Source: Calliopum simillimum (Eukaryota; Arthropoda; Insecta; Diptera; Lauxaniidae). Taken from it: 64,000 bases of DNA. A program made the position numbers and the translations under genes. The DNA is taken from assembly GCA_951812925.1 (NCBI GenBank), contig OX638372.1:51177722-51241721 (forward strand), read 5' to 3'. This document shows positions 36,482 through 48,639 of the stretch, piece after piece (within the stretch, counting starts at the first letter, position 1; every line of letters starts with the position of its first letter). Under the pieces are notes generated by a model, which saw only the letters and a list, made by a program, of their open reading frames with translations, was not told the origin of the DNA and did not search any database.

Positions 36482-38490
36482 CTTCGTCAAAGAATTGTAT
36501 ACATTGGGTATTTCGATGTAAAATGTTCAAAAATAAAAACTTTCTGGTGCAAAATTGCACTATACTGTAAAACAAGGGTGTTAGCGTAGAACAAAAGTGA
36601 GCCAATTTTGGCTCGGCTACAAAAACAATAATATTTCAATATTTTGTGGATTTCCTAGAAGTACAACAATCACAGAAATAATTTTTTTTGTTATTTTTGA
36701 GCTCGTCAAAATTTCGCGGATTTAAAATATTTATGAATAAGTGTTTGCACAAAAATAACAAAAAACAATTTTCGTGTGGGTTGTCGTTCTCAGAAATTTA
36801 AAAAATTATTGAAATATTGTTGTTGAGCAACCAAAAAACAACAAAAAATAGTTTTTGTGATTGTTGTCCTTGGAGGAATTTGAAGTTGTTGTAAAAGCGA
36901 AAATTTTGCGCTGACTGCGTTTGGTTCAGTGATTTGAAAACGCTGATACCCTTGCTGTAAAATAAATACTAAATCGTTTAAACACTAAAGATGGGATTCG
37001 GTCGGTAAATGAGAATTTTCGGCTGTTGAACGCCCGTGGCTGGCAAAAAGCTTTTTTTGCTCAAAAGCGAGACATCGTACGAAAAAATGTGTATAGCATA
37101 AAACGCTTAGAATCGTTAAAGAAATTTTGTGCTACATTTTAAATTTTTTTATTTTTAAATTTAATTTTTGGAAAAAAATTTGAAATATCTCAAAAAGTTT
37201 TGAAAAAATTCACACGTATTCCTTGGGCGATTGTAAGCGTTTTATGTTATACTTAACATTTTATGATATATACACTTTCTTCGTACGATACCTTGATTTT
37301 GAGTAAAAAAGCGTTCTGCCGACCGCTGGTCTCATTAAACTAAAGACTATAAAATTTTAGACCGTACTCCAAATAACTCGAAAATGCATAAAACTGAGTT
37401 AGTGTTTTTTGTTTTCATTGATTTCCTGATAATTCTTTGTTTCTTTTTCTTTTATCATTTGTAATACTTTGTGTGTTATTTATTAAAAACAAAAATTTGA
37501 AATATAGAATTCTTACGTAGGATTGTACAGGGAGGGCAGGGGTAGTGATTCCTTGCAAGGGAGAGAGGGTGTCAAAAATATTCTTAAAAAGTCTTATGTA
37601 ATTAATCGACGGCCCCTTACTTGTATTCGAAAAAATATAAAAAATACATCGAATCGAAAATTTTTATGTCTACTTAAAATTTTGAAAAATCTGATATGAG
37701 ACCTTTTAAAAATTAATGATTTAATTTTATAATATATTTAAAAATAAAATGCACTTTGCAAATTTGGGACAAATAGGGACTCAAAATAAAATGAAGAACA
37801 TTTGTAGGTCTTGTGTTTCTCAAATAAATTCCGGGGGCAGGTAGCCGAAACACAGAACCGTTCCCGAAGATACAGGACGGTTGGTCAACGTACGCATGGA
37901 GCAACGTAGACACTGCATATTTCAGAAACTAAAGGATATAGATGCATTTTAAATACATTAAAAGGATCATGTTTCAAAACCTTTTTACAAGTGTTTAGTT
38001 AAAATATCAAAAAGTGTCGATGGAGAAAAAGAATATGCAATACAGAGATATAGATAGAAGAATAGATTTATAAAAAGTTTTTTTGAACTTTTAAACAAAA
38101 AAAAAAATTATGAAAAAATAAAATAAGAGCTCTTAAAAAGAACTTTTAAAAATAAAAGTAAAAACGAAAAATTTCTGATTTTTTATATCTTACTCCCTGG
38201 ATTCGAGGTATTATTTTTGGATTAACATACATATGTTTTATTTATTCAACGGAAAATCTTTTATGGGACAACTTTTGCCAGGAAAACCTTTTAAAGATAA
38301 ATGTTAAAATAAAAACAAAAACCGTTTGAAAGTTTTCTTTACTTTTATTGTTAAAAGTTGGTTTTTTAACCTTTTTGGGATAAAAGGCAAGAAAAACTTA
38401 AAACTTTTATTTTTATTTTGAGTCAACTTATGCTTTTTTTTTAATTTTTATTAAAAGATTTAATAGTATAAAGTCTGACTTAACTTTGAA
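36482..38490. other. Serpin 1 intron 2, unclassified part
   Basis: Besides the inverted-repeat element at 37010-37335, a weak hairpin spans about 36620-36835 (AATATTTCAATATTTT and its partner). The remainder is AT-rich and unrecognised. Confidence 0.45.
37010..37335. repeat. Inverted-repeat element
   Basis: Arms centred on ATCGTACGAA...GTGTATA and CATAAAACGCTTA (37074-37105) recur inverted at 37235-37292. Related words CATAAAATGCTTAGAAT occur near 26630 and 52780, so this is a dispersed family. Confidence 0.6.
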
Positions 38491-39320
38491 CTAGTAAGGG
38501 TATTACCTTTGGCCTGGCCAAAAATTAAATACCCTACACAGCAGTATTTTGAAAATTTTGCTTATATGGGAGGTGCCACGCCCTCTTGTCCGAATTCACC
38601 CAGTTTTTTCTCAATGTTTGAATTTATAGTTCTTAGCATTTAAATGAAATTTGGTTGGATTATCTAAAAAATGTTTTCAATACAGCGTTTTGAACCTTTT
38701 GCTTTTATGGGTGGTGCCACGCCCTCTTGTCCGATTTTATCCAGTTTTTGTTTAAAGCTTGTATTTATAATTTTTAGTGTCTGAGGAAAATTTAGTTCGA
38801 TTATCTCAAAAAACGCTTTCAGTATATCGTTTAGAAGCTTTTACTTATATGAGAGGTGCCACACCCTCTTGTCCGAATTCGCCCAGTTTTTACTCAGAGC
38901 TTGCGCTTATAATTTGTTGTATTTATGTGTATTTGAGTTGCATTATCGTGTAAAATACTCCAAAAGTTGCATTTTGAATATATTTTTTGTATGGGCGGTA
39001 GGCGTGTCCGTTGACCGATTTCGCTAATTTTCAATCCCCCGAGCTAACTTTGACGACCGAGGCTGTGCACCAAATTTTATTGAATTATCTTGCTTAGTTT
39101 TCCCAAAAAAATTTATTTCCACACACATCCAGCCAGCCAGCCACCCAGCCAGCCAGCCACCAAGCCACCCAGCCAGCCAGCCTGCCAGCCAGACAGACGG
39201 ACATGGCTATATCGACTCTATAGATGACGCTGATCAAGAATATGTATACCTTTCTTTATCTGCCAGGCCTCCTTCTCTGCGTTACAAACGGAAGGACAAA
39301 GTGAATATAGGGTATAAAAA
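38491..39320 (-). mobile_element. DINE-1/Helentron-like element, copy C
   Basis: An 830-bp copy in reverse orientation within intron 2 of serpin 1, ending only about 110 bases from the exon 2 donor. It has an enlarged CAGC microsatellite (39121-39195) and the AGACAGACGGACATGGCTAT core. The TTTGGCCTGGCCAAA palindrome lies at its CTAG end. Confidence 0.87.
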
Positions 39321-39427
39321 ACTTTAAGGAAAAGTTAACTTGAAGGACTGCTTAAAATTACTTAAGTATAATGAAGTTTTGTCATTGAGTTTAAGTGAGG
39401 AAAAAAAAAAAAAATACAAATAATTAC

Positions 39428-40308
39428 CTCTTTCGTTACATCATTTAGTGATCTCTCCATTTTTAAGCCATTTAACACAGGGAAATATAAATTTACAATC
39501 TTCCTATGAAGCCTATTTATTATCGTTCTTACATCAGTATGTAGCAGTTTCTCCTTAAGTTCATCGAAGATTTGCGCATTTGATAAAAAAGCATTTAAAG
39601 GTTGCAACACCAGAACACTCAGACCATTTCTTAATGGTAGTATTGCAGCTTCAGCATTTAAATCAATTAATTTTCCATATCTAAGTGCAACTGTTTTATG
39701 CAACATAGGATGTGTAATATTTATCAATGCCGCTATTGATCCGCCATCAAAAATATCCTGGAAATTTAAGTCAACTCTCAAATGTTCCACATGAGCCAGA
39801 GTAGCCATGTTCCTTATGTTCCTTAAATCGTTTGCTTTTACAACTACATCCGCCGACGCTGCGCTCACTGATTTTTTTAGTAACCAATTTCTAACTACTT
39901 CCTTACCATTTGAACGACTCGAATAATATTGTAAAAAATTTGAGACCTTGTCTTTAAAGCATTTTGATACATCCGTAACATTATTGTTCACAAATACTTG
40001 GACCTTCCAGCCATTTGCGTCTTTTAATTTCTTAAGATTTGATTCCACGTCATTGGGCTCTGATTCGTATAACAACGCATTCTCTATTTCAGCCTTTGTG
40101 TTTTCTTTAGCAACAAGAGAGGTTGCTAAGAGGGTACTCCTTAGGGCCATGGGTGCTAAGAAAACATTCGAATTTGGTACCTTATTTTCAAATTTATGAA
40201 GCAAAAGTTCAGGAAATTTTTCAGCAGCGGTAGGACCTTTGCCATCTGTTGCATTTACTTTATAAATGAATGTCAATCCAAAAGCTAAGAAAAGGAAGCA
40301 AATATTCG
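39428..40308 (-). CDS. Serpin 1, exon 2 (signal peptide and main serpin fold)
   Basis: An 881-bp exon with acceptor TTTTCCAG before 40308 and donor GAG|GTAATTA after 39428. It encodes residues 3-296 of the assembled 444-residue protein. Serpin hallmarks include SNVFLAPMALRSTL at about 49-62 (the helix-B NVFxSPxSI block) and the NGLSVLVLQPL block (family GLSMLIILP). The region ends in VNLYFPVLNGLKMERSLNDVTKE, matching the family's vxlxlPkFxiexxydLxxxL block. The start is not at a Met in this exon; reading frame and hydrophobic residues continue to the acceptor, and the Met comes from exon 1. Secretion is inferred from the signal peptide. Serpins usually inhibit serine proteases by suicide trapping; exon 4 argues against that here. 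Confidence 0.9.
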
Positions 40309-40599
40309 CTGGAAAAGAAATATTTTATTTATTTTATGTGTAAGAAAATAGATTAATTCATTTAATTTTAGTTTTTGATGTCAAAGCGAGTGCAAATTGG
40401 TAATAGATAAACACAATAAAAATATATCTTCTCTTCTTAAACGAGTTTAAGTTGTATATATCGTCATGTGAAATTCAAACGGGCGCACAGTGCACTGTTT
40501 CATACAATATAGACGTGAAAAATTCAAAATGCATTTTTTAGTATGCAGAACTGTTAAAATATGTCCATTGACCTCATGAAATAGAGTGAAGTGATTTTG

Positions 40600-41370
40600 G
40601 CGGGGGTGTGGGGGTAGCCCCGATACGAAAGAAATAAGCAAAACTATATACCTCTGTACATGCAGTAGCTATCATTACAAAACTCTGTAAAAAGGAGTGC
40701 ACTGCGTTCATCAAGCACCCGGGAGGAAATTGAACAAAGGGGCGCTGCACCCCCTATACAAAAAAGACCTCAATAGCTATATCTCTGCACTTGTAGCAGT
40801 TATTGTTACAAAAGTTTGTATACAGGAGTATACTATATTCACCAAACGCCTCACAGAAATTGGAAGAAGGGGGCGTTGCACCCCCCCATACAAATAAACA
40901 CATCATTTGCTTTATCTCTGCACTTGTAGCAGTTACCATTACAAAACTTTGTATACAGGAGTATACTACGTTCATCAAACGTATTGCAAAAATTGGAGCA
41001 ATTTGACCAAGGGGGCGTTGCACCCCCATAAAAAAAAATATATGATTGCTATATCTTTGCACCTCTGGAGTTATTACTACAAAACTTTGTATCAAGAACG
41101 TGTACTTTATTTACAAAATACTATTCGAATAGACAGAGGGTTAAAATATGGGGGTTTTGCACCCCTACACAAAAATACATGAAATACTTTATTTATGTAC
41201 CTTTGTCATTATAAAATTTGGTACATGAATGTATGTGTTGTCTTTTAAGTAACATGGGAAAAATTAAAAGAGGGGACGCTGCAACCCCCCACACAAAAAA
41301 CATTCGCAATATTTTGCCTTTGCACATTGTGTAGATGTTATTATAAAATCTGGTACAATTTTCATAGTAC
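40600..41370. repeat. Tandem array, ~125-145-bp units
   Basis: About five units, marked by GGGGGCGTTGCACCCCC-type blocks at about 40740, 40869, 41013, 41149 and 41273. Each is followed by CAATAGCTATATCTCTGCAC-type and TTACAAAACTTTGTATAC-type blocks. Same unit as in 35300-35898 but inverted. In intron 1 of serpin 1. Confidence 0.82.
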
Positions 41371-41371
41371 G

Positions 41372-42423
41372 CACAGTGCGAAATTTGGGAAGTTTAGCGG
41401 AACTTTATTCAATTTTTGAAATACATAAAATGCGTCAGATTATTCATTATTTCAGTAGCTTAATATCCCACCTCAAAAACATCATACTCAGTTTGGTGAA
41501 AAACCCTGCCAAACAACTGCAAAATGCACTTGAAACTTGCATTACTTATTCAATCATACTTTTTGCCTATTAAAAGCTTTTCGATTTGTTGAAGTTAATA
41601 GAGTGGTACATACAAACGGTAAGTCGGTAGGCCGCGAAATTTTTATCATTCATTTTTTGATAAAATTGTCACTTGTTGGCATTCAAATAATTGCAAAATC
41701 TTTTCTTACTCGTATGTGATTTGTTTGTGAAAATTGTGCTTTTTAAGAAGTGGATAAGATTTACATTTTCAACTTCATTGGATACTTTAAAAGGTGTTAC
41801 CACAAATTGCCATTTTAAAACGTACAAAATTTGAAAGGTAGGTTTATCCTCTACTGGAAACACAAAACATCTCTTGCGATATTTTGCGATCTTCTTTTTA
41901 ACTAAACCTTTTCCAGAATGTCTTTGGAAATTTCATATAGCACCGAAATTTCATGAAAAACCGACATCGGACGCCATCGTTGGTTTTGTTTTGGAAAAAA
42001 TAGGCTTACCAACACTAACATCTGACACTCTCCATAGTTTAAAGGTAACTTTTTGTACGCTAGTTTATAATATACTAAAAAGGTAGGGGGATCCTCTCGA
42101 AATTCAGAAGCATTTCTGAATAAACATTCAAGAAACAGCAAATACCCCTTGTCTTACCCCCTTCATTTTTTATGGTGTTTTGATAAGAAAATGGTTATAT
42201 CGATCAAGTTTCATAGCGATATCTGGTATGGGAGCAGAAATACAACGTTTTAAGCATTTTCATAAATGGGGGGTATAATAACCCCTTGTCTGATCCTCCT
42301 TAATTTTTGCAGAGTGTTTTGCCAATTAAATATATATCCAAGTATTAAGTTTCATAACTATAACTGCTATATGTGCTGAGATATGAATTAAGTTCCGCTA
42401 GACTCTGAAAATTTCGCACTGTG
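41372..42423. repeat. 1.05-kb element with ~40-bp inverted ends
   Basis: CACAGTGCGAAATTT at 41372 is mirrored at 42423, with GCGGAACTT(T/A)ATTCA further in. Flanks GTACG and GTATG may be a decayed 5-bp duplication. The right end also contains one unit of the neighbouring tandem array in opposite orientation, so array and element belong to one inverted structure. Confidence 0.6.
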
Positions 42424-43645
42424 GTATGGCGTAAATTTTTTGCGAGAAAGTGCGAGGATTCAAGCCTCACGTGTCGTCAACAAAAAACTACACATTTTCT
42501 TAAAATGTCCATTTCTACCCGATGCGGAGCGGTGCTCGTAGCTTTTTAGTCCAATATACCACAAAAATATAAATTTCGAAAACAGAAAAAATTGCAATTC
42601 TGTTTAAATTATTTGTGACAACACTATGTAAGATATATATATAAACAATATATATTTTTGAAAAGCTTATACATCGAGTCAACTTTGGTTTTTTTTTTCT
42701 TAATTTTATTTCATGGAAAAATTAACACAAAATCTACTGACGTTGAAGCGCATTCCGCAACAAAATTTTTTAAAATATTATTATATTCAAAATATCAACT
42801 TCAACTGTACAAATATGTGTACTAAACGTTAGCCAAAGATCATAAAAATATATTTTTGGACATATTTAAACACTTCTGCATACAAAAATTTAAAATTAAG
42901 ATTTTGAATTTTTCACGTCTAGCACACTAAAACGAGACACTGTAGGGCGTAACAACATTTTTTGTTTTCCACAAGCGAAGCAAACAACGTCCTAAAAGTC
43001 GTTTTGTGGGCGGAAACGAAATAGTGTCATGCCCTCTTTTTAGAAAGTGAAAATTTTGACTCAATGTAACTCGAAAACGAGTCAAACAATTTTGATCAAC
43101 ATTAAGGAAATGTTACCGTTAAAGGGCCTGGCAAGGGCCACAAAAATTAAATACGCTATTAAAAGAAAACAACTAAAGCAGTCTCTCTGAAATTAACTGT
43201 AGTGAGTCTAGGCATCTCTGTGGTCGTGGAATCTCCCGAACAAGTTAAAAACGTTAAATGTTATTTTTTTTTTTTTTTTATTTTGGTTAATTTTGATTAA
43301 TTTATACGGTTTTATGTAAGTAAAGTGTTCCACAAAGCTTAGTTGTTGGGATCATTTTAAAGGCAAATTAACGCTTAAAAATAAAAATTAAAAACAAAAT
43401 CAATAATGTAAAATAAAAAAAAAATCATTTCTTGAAAGTTCAAATATCTCAAAAAATAACCAAAATTTTAAGATTACAGGCAAAGGGAAAATATTTTTTG
43501 CTGACCTCAATTAAAAAATTTGGTTTGACAAATGTACTATCAAATAAAAAGAAATTTAACGAGAATTACAAAAAAAATAATAAAAGGATACATATGTTCA
43601 TTGGACATTTTTTGTACTAAAATGGCCGCAAAAGTCAAAAAAAAA

Positions 43646-44372
43646 CTAGTAAGGGTGTTACCTTTGGCCTGGCCAAACATTAAATACCCTACACAGCAGT
43701 ATTTTGAAAATTTTGCTAATATGGGAGGTGCCACTCCCTCCGAATTCACCCAGGTTTTTCTCGGAGTTTGCTTTTACAGTTCTTAGTATTTAAGTGAAAT
43801 TTGGTTGGATTATCTGAAAAAATGTTTTCAGAATAACGTTTTGAAGATTTTGCTTATATGGGAGGAGCCACGCCCTCTTGTTCGATTTTATCCAGTTTTT
43901 GCTTAAAGCTTACATTCATAGTTTTTATTGTCTGAGTCAAATTTAGTTCGATTATCTCTAAAAACGCTTTCCGTACAGCGTTTTGAAGCTTTTGCTTATA
44001 TGGGAGGTGCCACGCCTTCTTGTCCGAATTCGACCAGTTTTTGCTCAGAGCTTGCGTTGACATTTCGTAGTATTTATGTGTATTTTGGTTGCATTATTGT
44101 GAAAAATACTCCAAAATTTGCATTTTGAGCTAACTTTAACGACTAAGGCTGTGTAGCAAATTTCATTGAATTATCTTGCTTAGTTTTCCCAAAAAATGTA
44201 TTTCCACACACAGCCAGCCACCCAGCCAGCCAGACAGACGGACATGGCTATATCGACTCAGGAGGTGATGCTGATCAAGAATATATATACTTTTCCATAT
44301 CTGCCACGCCTCCTTCCCTGCATTACAAACGGAAAGACAAAGTGAATATACCCTGGGTGTAGGGTATAAAAA
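43646..44372 (-). mobile_element. DINE-1/Helentron-like element, copy D
   Basis: A 727-bp reverse-oriented copy in intron 1 of serpin 1, with CTAGTAAGGGTGTTACCTTT at 43646 and CCCTGGGTGTAGGGTATAAA at its other end. It directly abuts a LINE fragment. Confidence 0.87.
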
Positions 44373-44375
44373 AGG

Positions 44376-44840
44376 AAAGAAAAACTTAAAATATTGACGG
44401 AAACCCGTCCGATTTTTTTTAGAGTTCATAAAACCCCAGAAGTTCTTGGGGTCATGTAATATATTCAACTTAATTTTATTCATATAATCAGAATAGGCTG
44501 AAGCTGATTTAAATTCCTGAAACAAATGATCGTATGTTTCAAGGTCATCTTGCTTTTAACTAATGACGTGTTTTTTCCATGCTTTATTAAGGCAATTACG
44601 TAAATTTTTCAACTCTTTCGAATACCATGGGTATAACGAAATATCAAGTTTTTTATAATACTTGGTACTGATAATGATATTGCTGAAGATATTTTAATAT
44701 AAAAAATTCTTATACAAGCATCTAGAGAATTGTCATTCAAAAAATTCAGCATATTGCTGAGCTTGTTTCCTAAAATAGAGTTTAACTTCACAAATTCAGC
44801 TTTCTTAAAATTATATTCATTAATTTTCATTGGTGAAGCA
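44376..44840 (-). pseudogene. Jockey/CR1-like LINE fragment (before reverse transcriptase)
   Basis: Minus-strand frames together match the linker between endonuclease and reverse transcriptase in non-LTR elements: KKAEFVKLNSIL near 44800, YPWYSKELKNLRN near 44630, and YMNKIKLNILHDPKNFWGF near 44440. A frameshift and an in-frame stop break it. Neither catalytic domain is present. It abuts DINE-1-like copy D. Confidence 0.72.
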
Positions 44841-44863
44841 GAGTCATGTCAAAAATTTTATCT

Positions 44864-46098
44864 TGCACTGCGTTCGATAAAATTGTCCGACATCTTTTAT
44901 CCAATAACTTGTTTTCAAATTACTCAATTTAAAATGTATGAATTGAATTGAATTGAATGTACCAAAACTATGGTTTTCGAATTTTGTCCCCAGTCAGTCA
45001 TATGAACTTAAAAATGGCAAACGAGCTATAAAGTTCGAAAGTCTACAATAAAAATTTTTGAAGACCACCCGCGTAGACTAGCAATAGAATTGTTCGGAAT
45101 AGCAAAGTTAATGTGAAATTGCTATCAAGAGTTCTGAAAAAATTTAAGGCAGACTTGGATGTCTTTCGAAAGCCAGGTTCCACGAAATAAAAAGGCATTC
45201 GTGACCAAAACAAAAAGAAGAACTTCGTCACAATTTTAAAGAGAACCCCAACATTTCATGCAGAAAACTGGCACAGAAGGTAAAGTGTTCAGAGTTTTTA
45301 GTTCGCATAGCCAAAAAGAAGGTTAATTTGAAGACGTGTAAGGTACAAAAAGTTTCTGACAGAAATGCTATGAAGAATACGAAAGCAAAACAGCATGCCA
45401 TAAAATTAAAAATTAATTTTTTTCAAAAAAAATTCGAATTCTGCATCATGGACGACGAAACGTATGTTTTAGCCGATTTTACGCTGCTTCCAGGCCAAAA
45501 ACTTTACACTGTAGACTCGCGGGGGAATGTGGATGAAAAGCTTTAGTCAAAAAAGCAGTCAAAATTTCCTCGTAAGTTCTTGGTTTGGCAAGCAAACTGC
45601 AGTTGTGGCAAAAGGAGCAATTCTTTTGTAACCAGTGGAACAGTAAACTCCGAATTCTATATTAAGGAATGCTTGGAAAAAGGACTTTAGCCTTTCCTAC
45701 GAAAGCATGAAGTTTCCACTTTCTTTTGGTCAGACTTACCATCCTGTCAATATAGTAAAATGGCCTTGGCGGGGTACTCAAGAAATAATGTGATTTTGGT
45801 GTCTCGTGAAGCAAATCCTCCAAACTGTCCAGAACTCTGGTCAATTGAAAGATTCTGCGCTTTGATCAAAAAGGAGATAAAGGCAACAAAAAAAGTTGCC
45901 AAGGATGCTAAAAATTTTCGAGAAAAGTTGTGTTCAGCAGCTAGAAAGTTATCAAATAATACCATAAAATCCTTAATGGAAGGAATACCAGAAAAGTTAC
46001 AAAAAAATTTGTACAATAAAAACAAATATTGTTAAAATTTTAGATACGTTATAAAAATGGTAATAAAATGGCGGTTCAAGAATGACTCTAACTTTTAA
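44864..46098 (+). mobile_element. DD37E transposon, copy 2 (3' end lost)
   Basis: Closely similar to 13908-15171 from its left end (about 44864, CACTGCGTTCGATAAAATTG) to about 46098, after which similarity stops and no right inverted repeat is found. The transposase is broken: a frameshift soon after ATG 45014 and others later. The first catalytic block (CIMDDETYVLADF) and a long C-terminal piece (REANPPNCPELWSIERF at about 45800-45860) survive. It lies inside intron 1 of serpin 1, opposite to the gene. Confidence 0.87.
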
Positions 46099-46684
46099 CT
46101 TTTTGAAAAAACAACCTGTTGATGAAAATGACTAAAAACGCCAACTTCAACACCCTGTATTTTAACAACAAAGAAATGATATTAGGATTATTGTTTTTGC
46201 ACACCGTATCTAACATATTACCAATTTTGAGCGAAATCGGAGACAAAAAATTTTCAGCTGGTACGCTTGGCGTGTTTTGCTTCAAATTTAAAATAAATTT
46301 TCTGTACAGTTTTCATAAAAAATTATAATTTTTGTTTCTCATAGTTGAGAAAAGCTCTATAAAAATTGTCAAACTTTGACTTCGATGTCTATACACCAGA
46401 GATTTTCAAAGTGAAATTTCAAATTCTTATAACTCAATAAATAACTTAAACTTTCCGGTGTCCTTTTATTGAAAATTGTATGTACATACAAGCATGGATT
46501 TAAAATACTTAAATCTAAGCTTTTTTTTTAAAATCATTTCCAGATGCTGGATGCAGATGTGTATTTATTACTTGAAAAGGCCCTGCCAAAATCAAGAATT
46601 CTTTAGCCTCATGAGTAGTGTTAAAAACCGTATGAGGTTAAAATCAAAAAATATCGAATATTAAAAAGCAGACCAAGTACTTAC

Positions 46685-46691
46685 TCTTCAT
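46685..46691 (-). CDS. Serpin 1, exon 1 (start codon and 7 coding bases)
   Basis: On the minus strand ATGAAGA is followed at once by GTAAGTACTT, a near-perfect splice donor. Its 7 coding bases (phase 1) join exactly to the exon starting at 40308. This gives a protein beginning Met-Lys-Thr and running into a hydrophobic stretch (ICFLFLAFGLTFI), that is, a complete signal peptide of about 22 residues ending near Val-Asn-Ala. The assignment rests on frame, donor quality and the resulting signal peptide, since the exon is too short to score alone. It implies a 6.4-kb first intron. Confidence 0.75.
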
Positions 46692-46814
46692 TTTTGCAGT
46701 AAGCCTTCAAAACACTCTGGACAAGAAGAGTTTTACTTGTAAAATTTACCACTGAATAACTTGAACTAAATTAACTAATTATTTTGCAATCCTCTTATAT
46801 TTCATACATTTGTA

Positions 46815-47130
46815 TACGTAGAACCAGAGATAATTTGCATACGAAAAGCAAAATTTATATCTATTTAAACCAATAAAAACGATTTAAACTGCATAAAATG
46901 CATTTGGTTGTTGCATAACCAATAATAGTTTTAATTGATTTGAAATTCGTTCCTCTTAAAATGTTATTCAAATTATTTGTGTAATTACACATTATAAAAT
47001 CGTTTTTTCATACATTCTTACAGATACGCTTCAGTTCATTTCATTTAAAAATAATTAATATATCGTTAAGGTAACGCTACTTTTCTGCATTATCGAAAGA
47101 GTCCTTCCTCATTTCGATTCGGAAATTAAC
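46815..47130 (-). promoter_or_regulatory. Upstream region of serpin 1, duplicated at 54.4 kb
   Basis: Lies roughly 125-440 bases upstream of the serpin 1 start codon on the minus strand. It is similar along its length to 54403-54690: shared words include GTTCTACGT, the CTTTTCGTATGCAAAT-type block, GAAACGAATTTC-type words and GTAATTACAC-type words. Similarity stops outside this block. A TATAAAT word lies inside, but its distance to the start codon is large, so I do not assign a core promoter. It is probably a promoter or enhancer. Confidence 0.45.
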
Positions 47131-47699
47131 ATTGAAAACTAAGTACAGAGCGTAACGATTCTTTTATTCCAGAACTGAGGTAGACTTCTCCAGTGTCCAG
47201 CGTAAACTAAAAGATAATCGAAACATTTGGTGTTAACAATATGGTTTTATTTATTCCACTTTTAATTCTTCAGCTTTTGCTTCTAGTTATTGTAAACTTC
47301 TTAATAAAAGCAATGCATTTTGAACAATAATCTTATGATCTTAATTGTGTTGGAAACATTACTACAAGTTTTGGTTTCTAAGGGACTACAAAGGACTATT
47401 CATCGGTTTCTTAACTTCTACTAACACTTGTGTTGACTTTCGTTGGGTTATCGTGGATAAATAATCCTCAGGAATTTTTCTCAGACTCACTGAGGAATGC
47501 ACTGCAGTTTGAGAAAAATTCTCCGGGAATGTTTGATAACGATAACCCCGATTGCGTTCACACCAGCTGAATACTACGCTGCGAAATCATTAAGGAGTGT
47601 TTCAAATAAACTTGCTACCAAAGATTAAATTAGATGGACTCATCTAACTAATCATAGGTTTTCAATAAATTAAAAATTTCAATGGCTTCTGAAATTCTA

Positions 47700-48400
47700 T
47701 AAAGGATTTCAAGTATTGATATTCAGAAAACGGCGAAGGAAAAGATAGTGGATGCGGTTTTGCCTTCTTTTCTAGAAAAAAGGTAATATAGCGTTTTTTG
47801 TCGTTTAGTTCTAAAATAGTAGTAAAAGTAGTACTTTTTCCCAAATACGAAAAGATTACCTTTGCGCATATAAAAATGGTCTGAACATGAAACTGTTTTA
47901 GTTATGGGCCATTTTATGTTATTTTACAATAACATAACATTATTCCCTCTTTTTAATATGAAAGATTATTCTTTTTTCTTTCCAAAATATATTTGGAAGG
48001 TAAAAAAAGTAGGTAACGGAACGTTTTTAGTAATTTGGTACTAAAATAGAAGTAAATTTAGTACTTTTTATCAAAAACAAATTTCAATAGTACTTTTTAT
48101 CAAAAACAAATTTCAATACCTTTCCAAAAAAGGTCCGAACAAAAAATCGGTTAAGAAATGTTCAAGTTATTGACAATTGTGTGAGGAGAGTTTGTCAAAA
48201 TTTACTGATTTTTCAATCTATGCACCCCTCCACCAGCCGCAATAAAAAATGTAAGGTTTTTTTGCCATTTCTATTAGAGCATGAAACGAAACCATGTACC
48301 AAATTTCTGCGAACGCTAGACATGGTATGGCTAAATATGTGTATTTTTTTTAAAATTATTCGTTCAATAAACTTTTTTTGCTAGAAAAAAAAAAAAAAAA
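47700..48400. repeat. Dispersed repeat, copy 2
   Basis: A second copy of the 1540-2540 repeat. It contains an exact 29-bp tandem doubling starting AGTACTTTTTATCAAAAACA (about 48060-48117) and ends near an 18-A tract at about 48384-48402, which hints at retrotransposition. Confidence 0.6.
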
Positions 48401-48639
48401 AACAAACGATTATTTACTACTACATGTGATTTCTATAGAAAATATCCGGGCACCCTGTCACTCTGCTGAGGCTGTAAAATTTAAATTGCTCTCTTAAACT
48501 CTCATACACTCATACAAAAATATATTTAATTCAAACATAATAACAGGAGAAACGTTGTTGTCTCTCATGCAAAAATAATTTTCTTCAAAAATTTCCCAGT
48601 GTAAATCTAGTGGAGTTCTCAGGGCGTTGAAAATACGTA

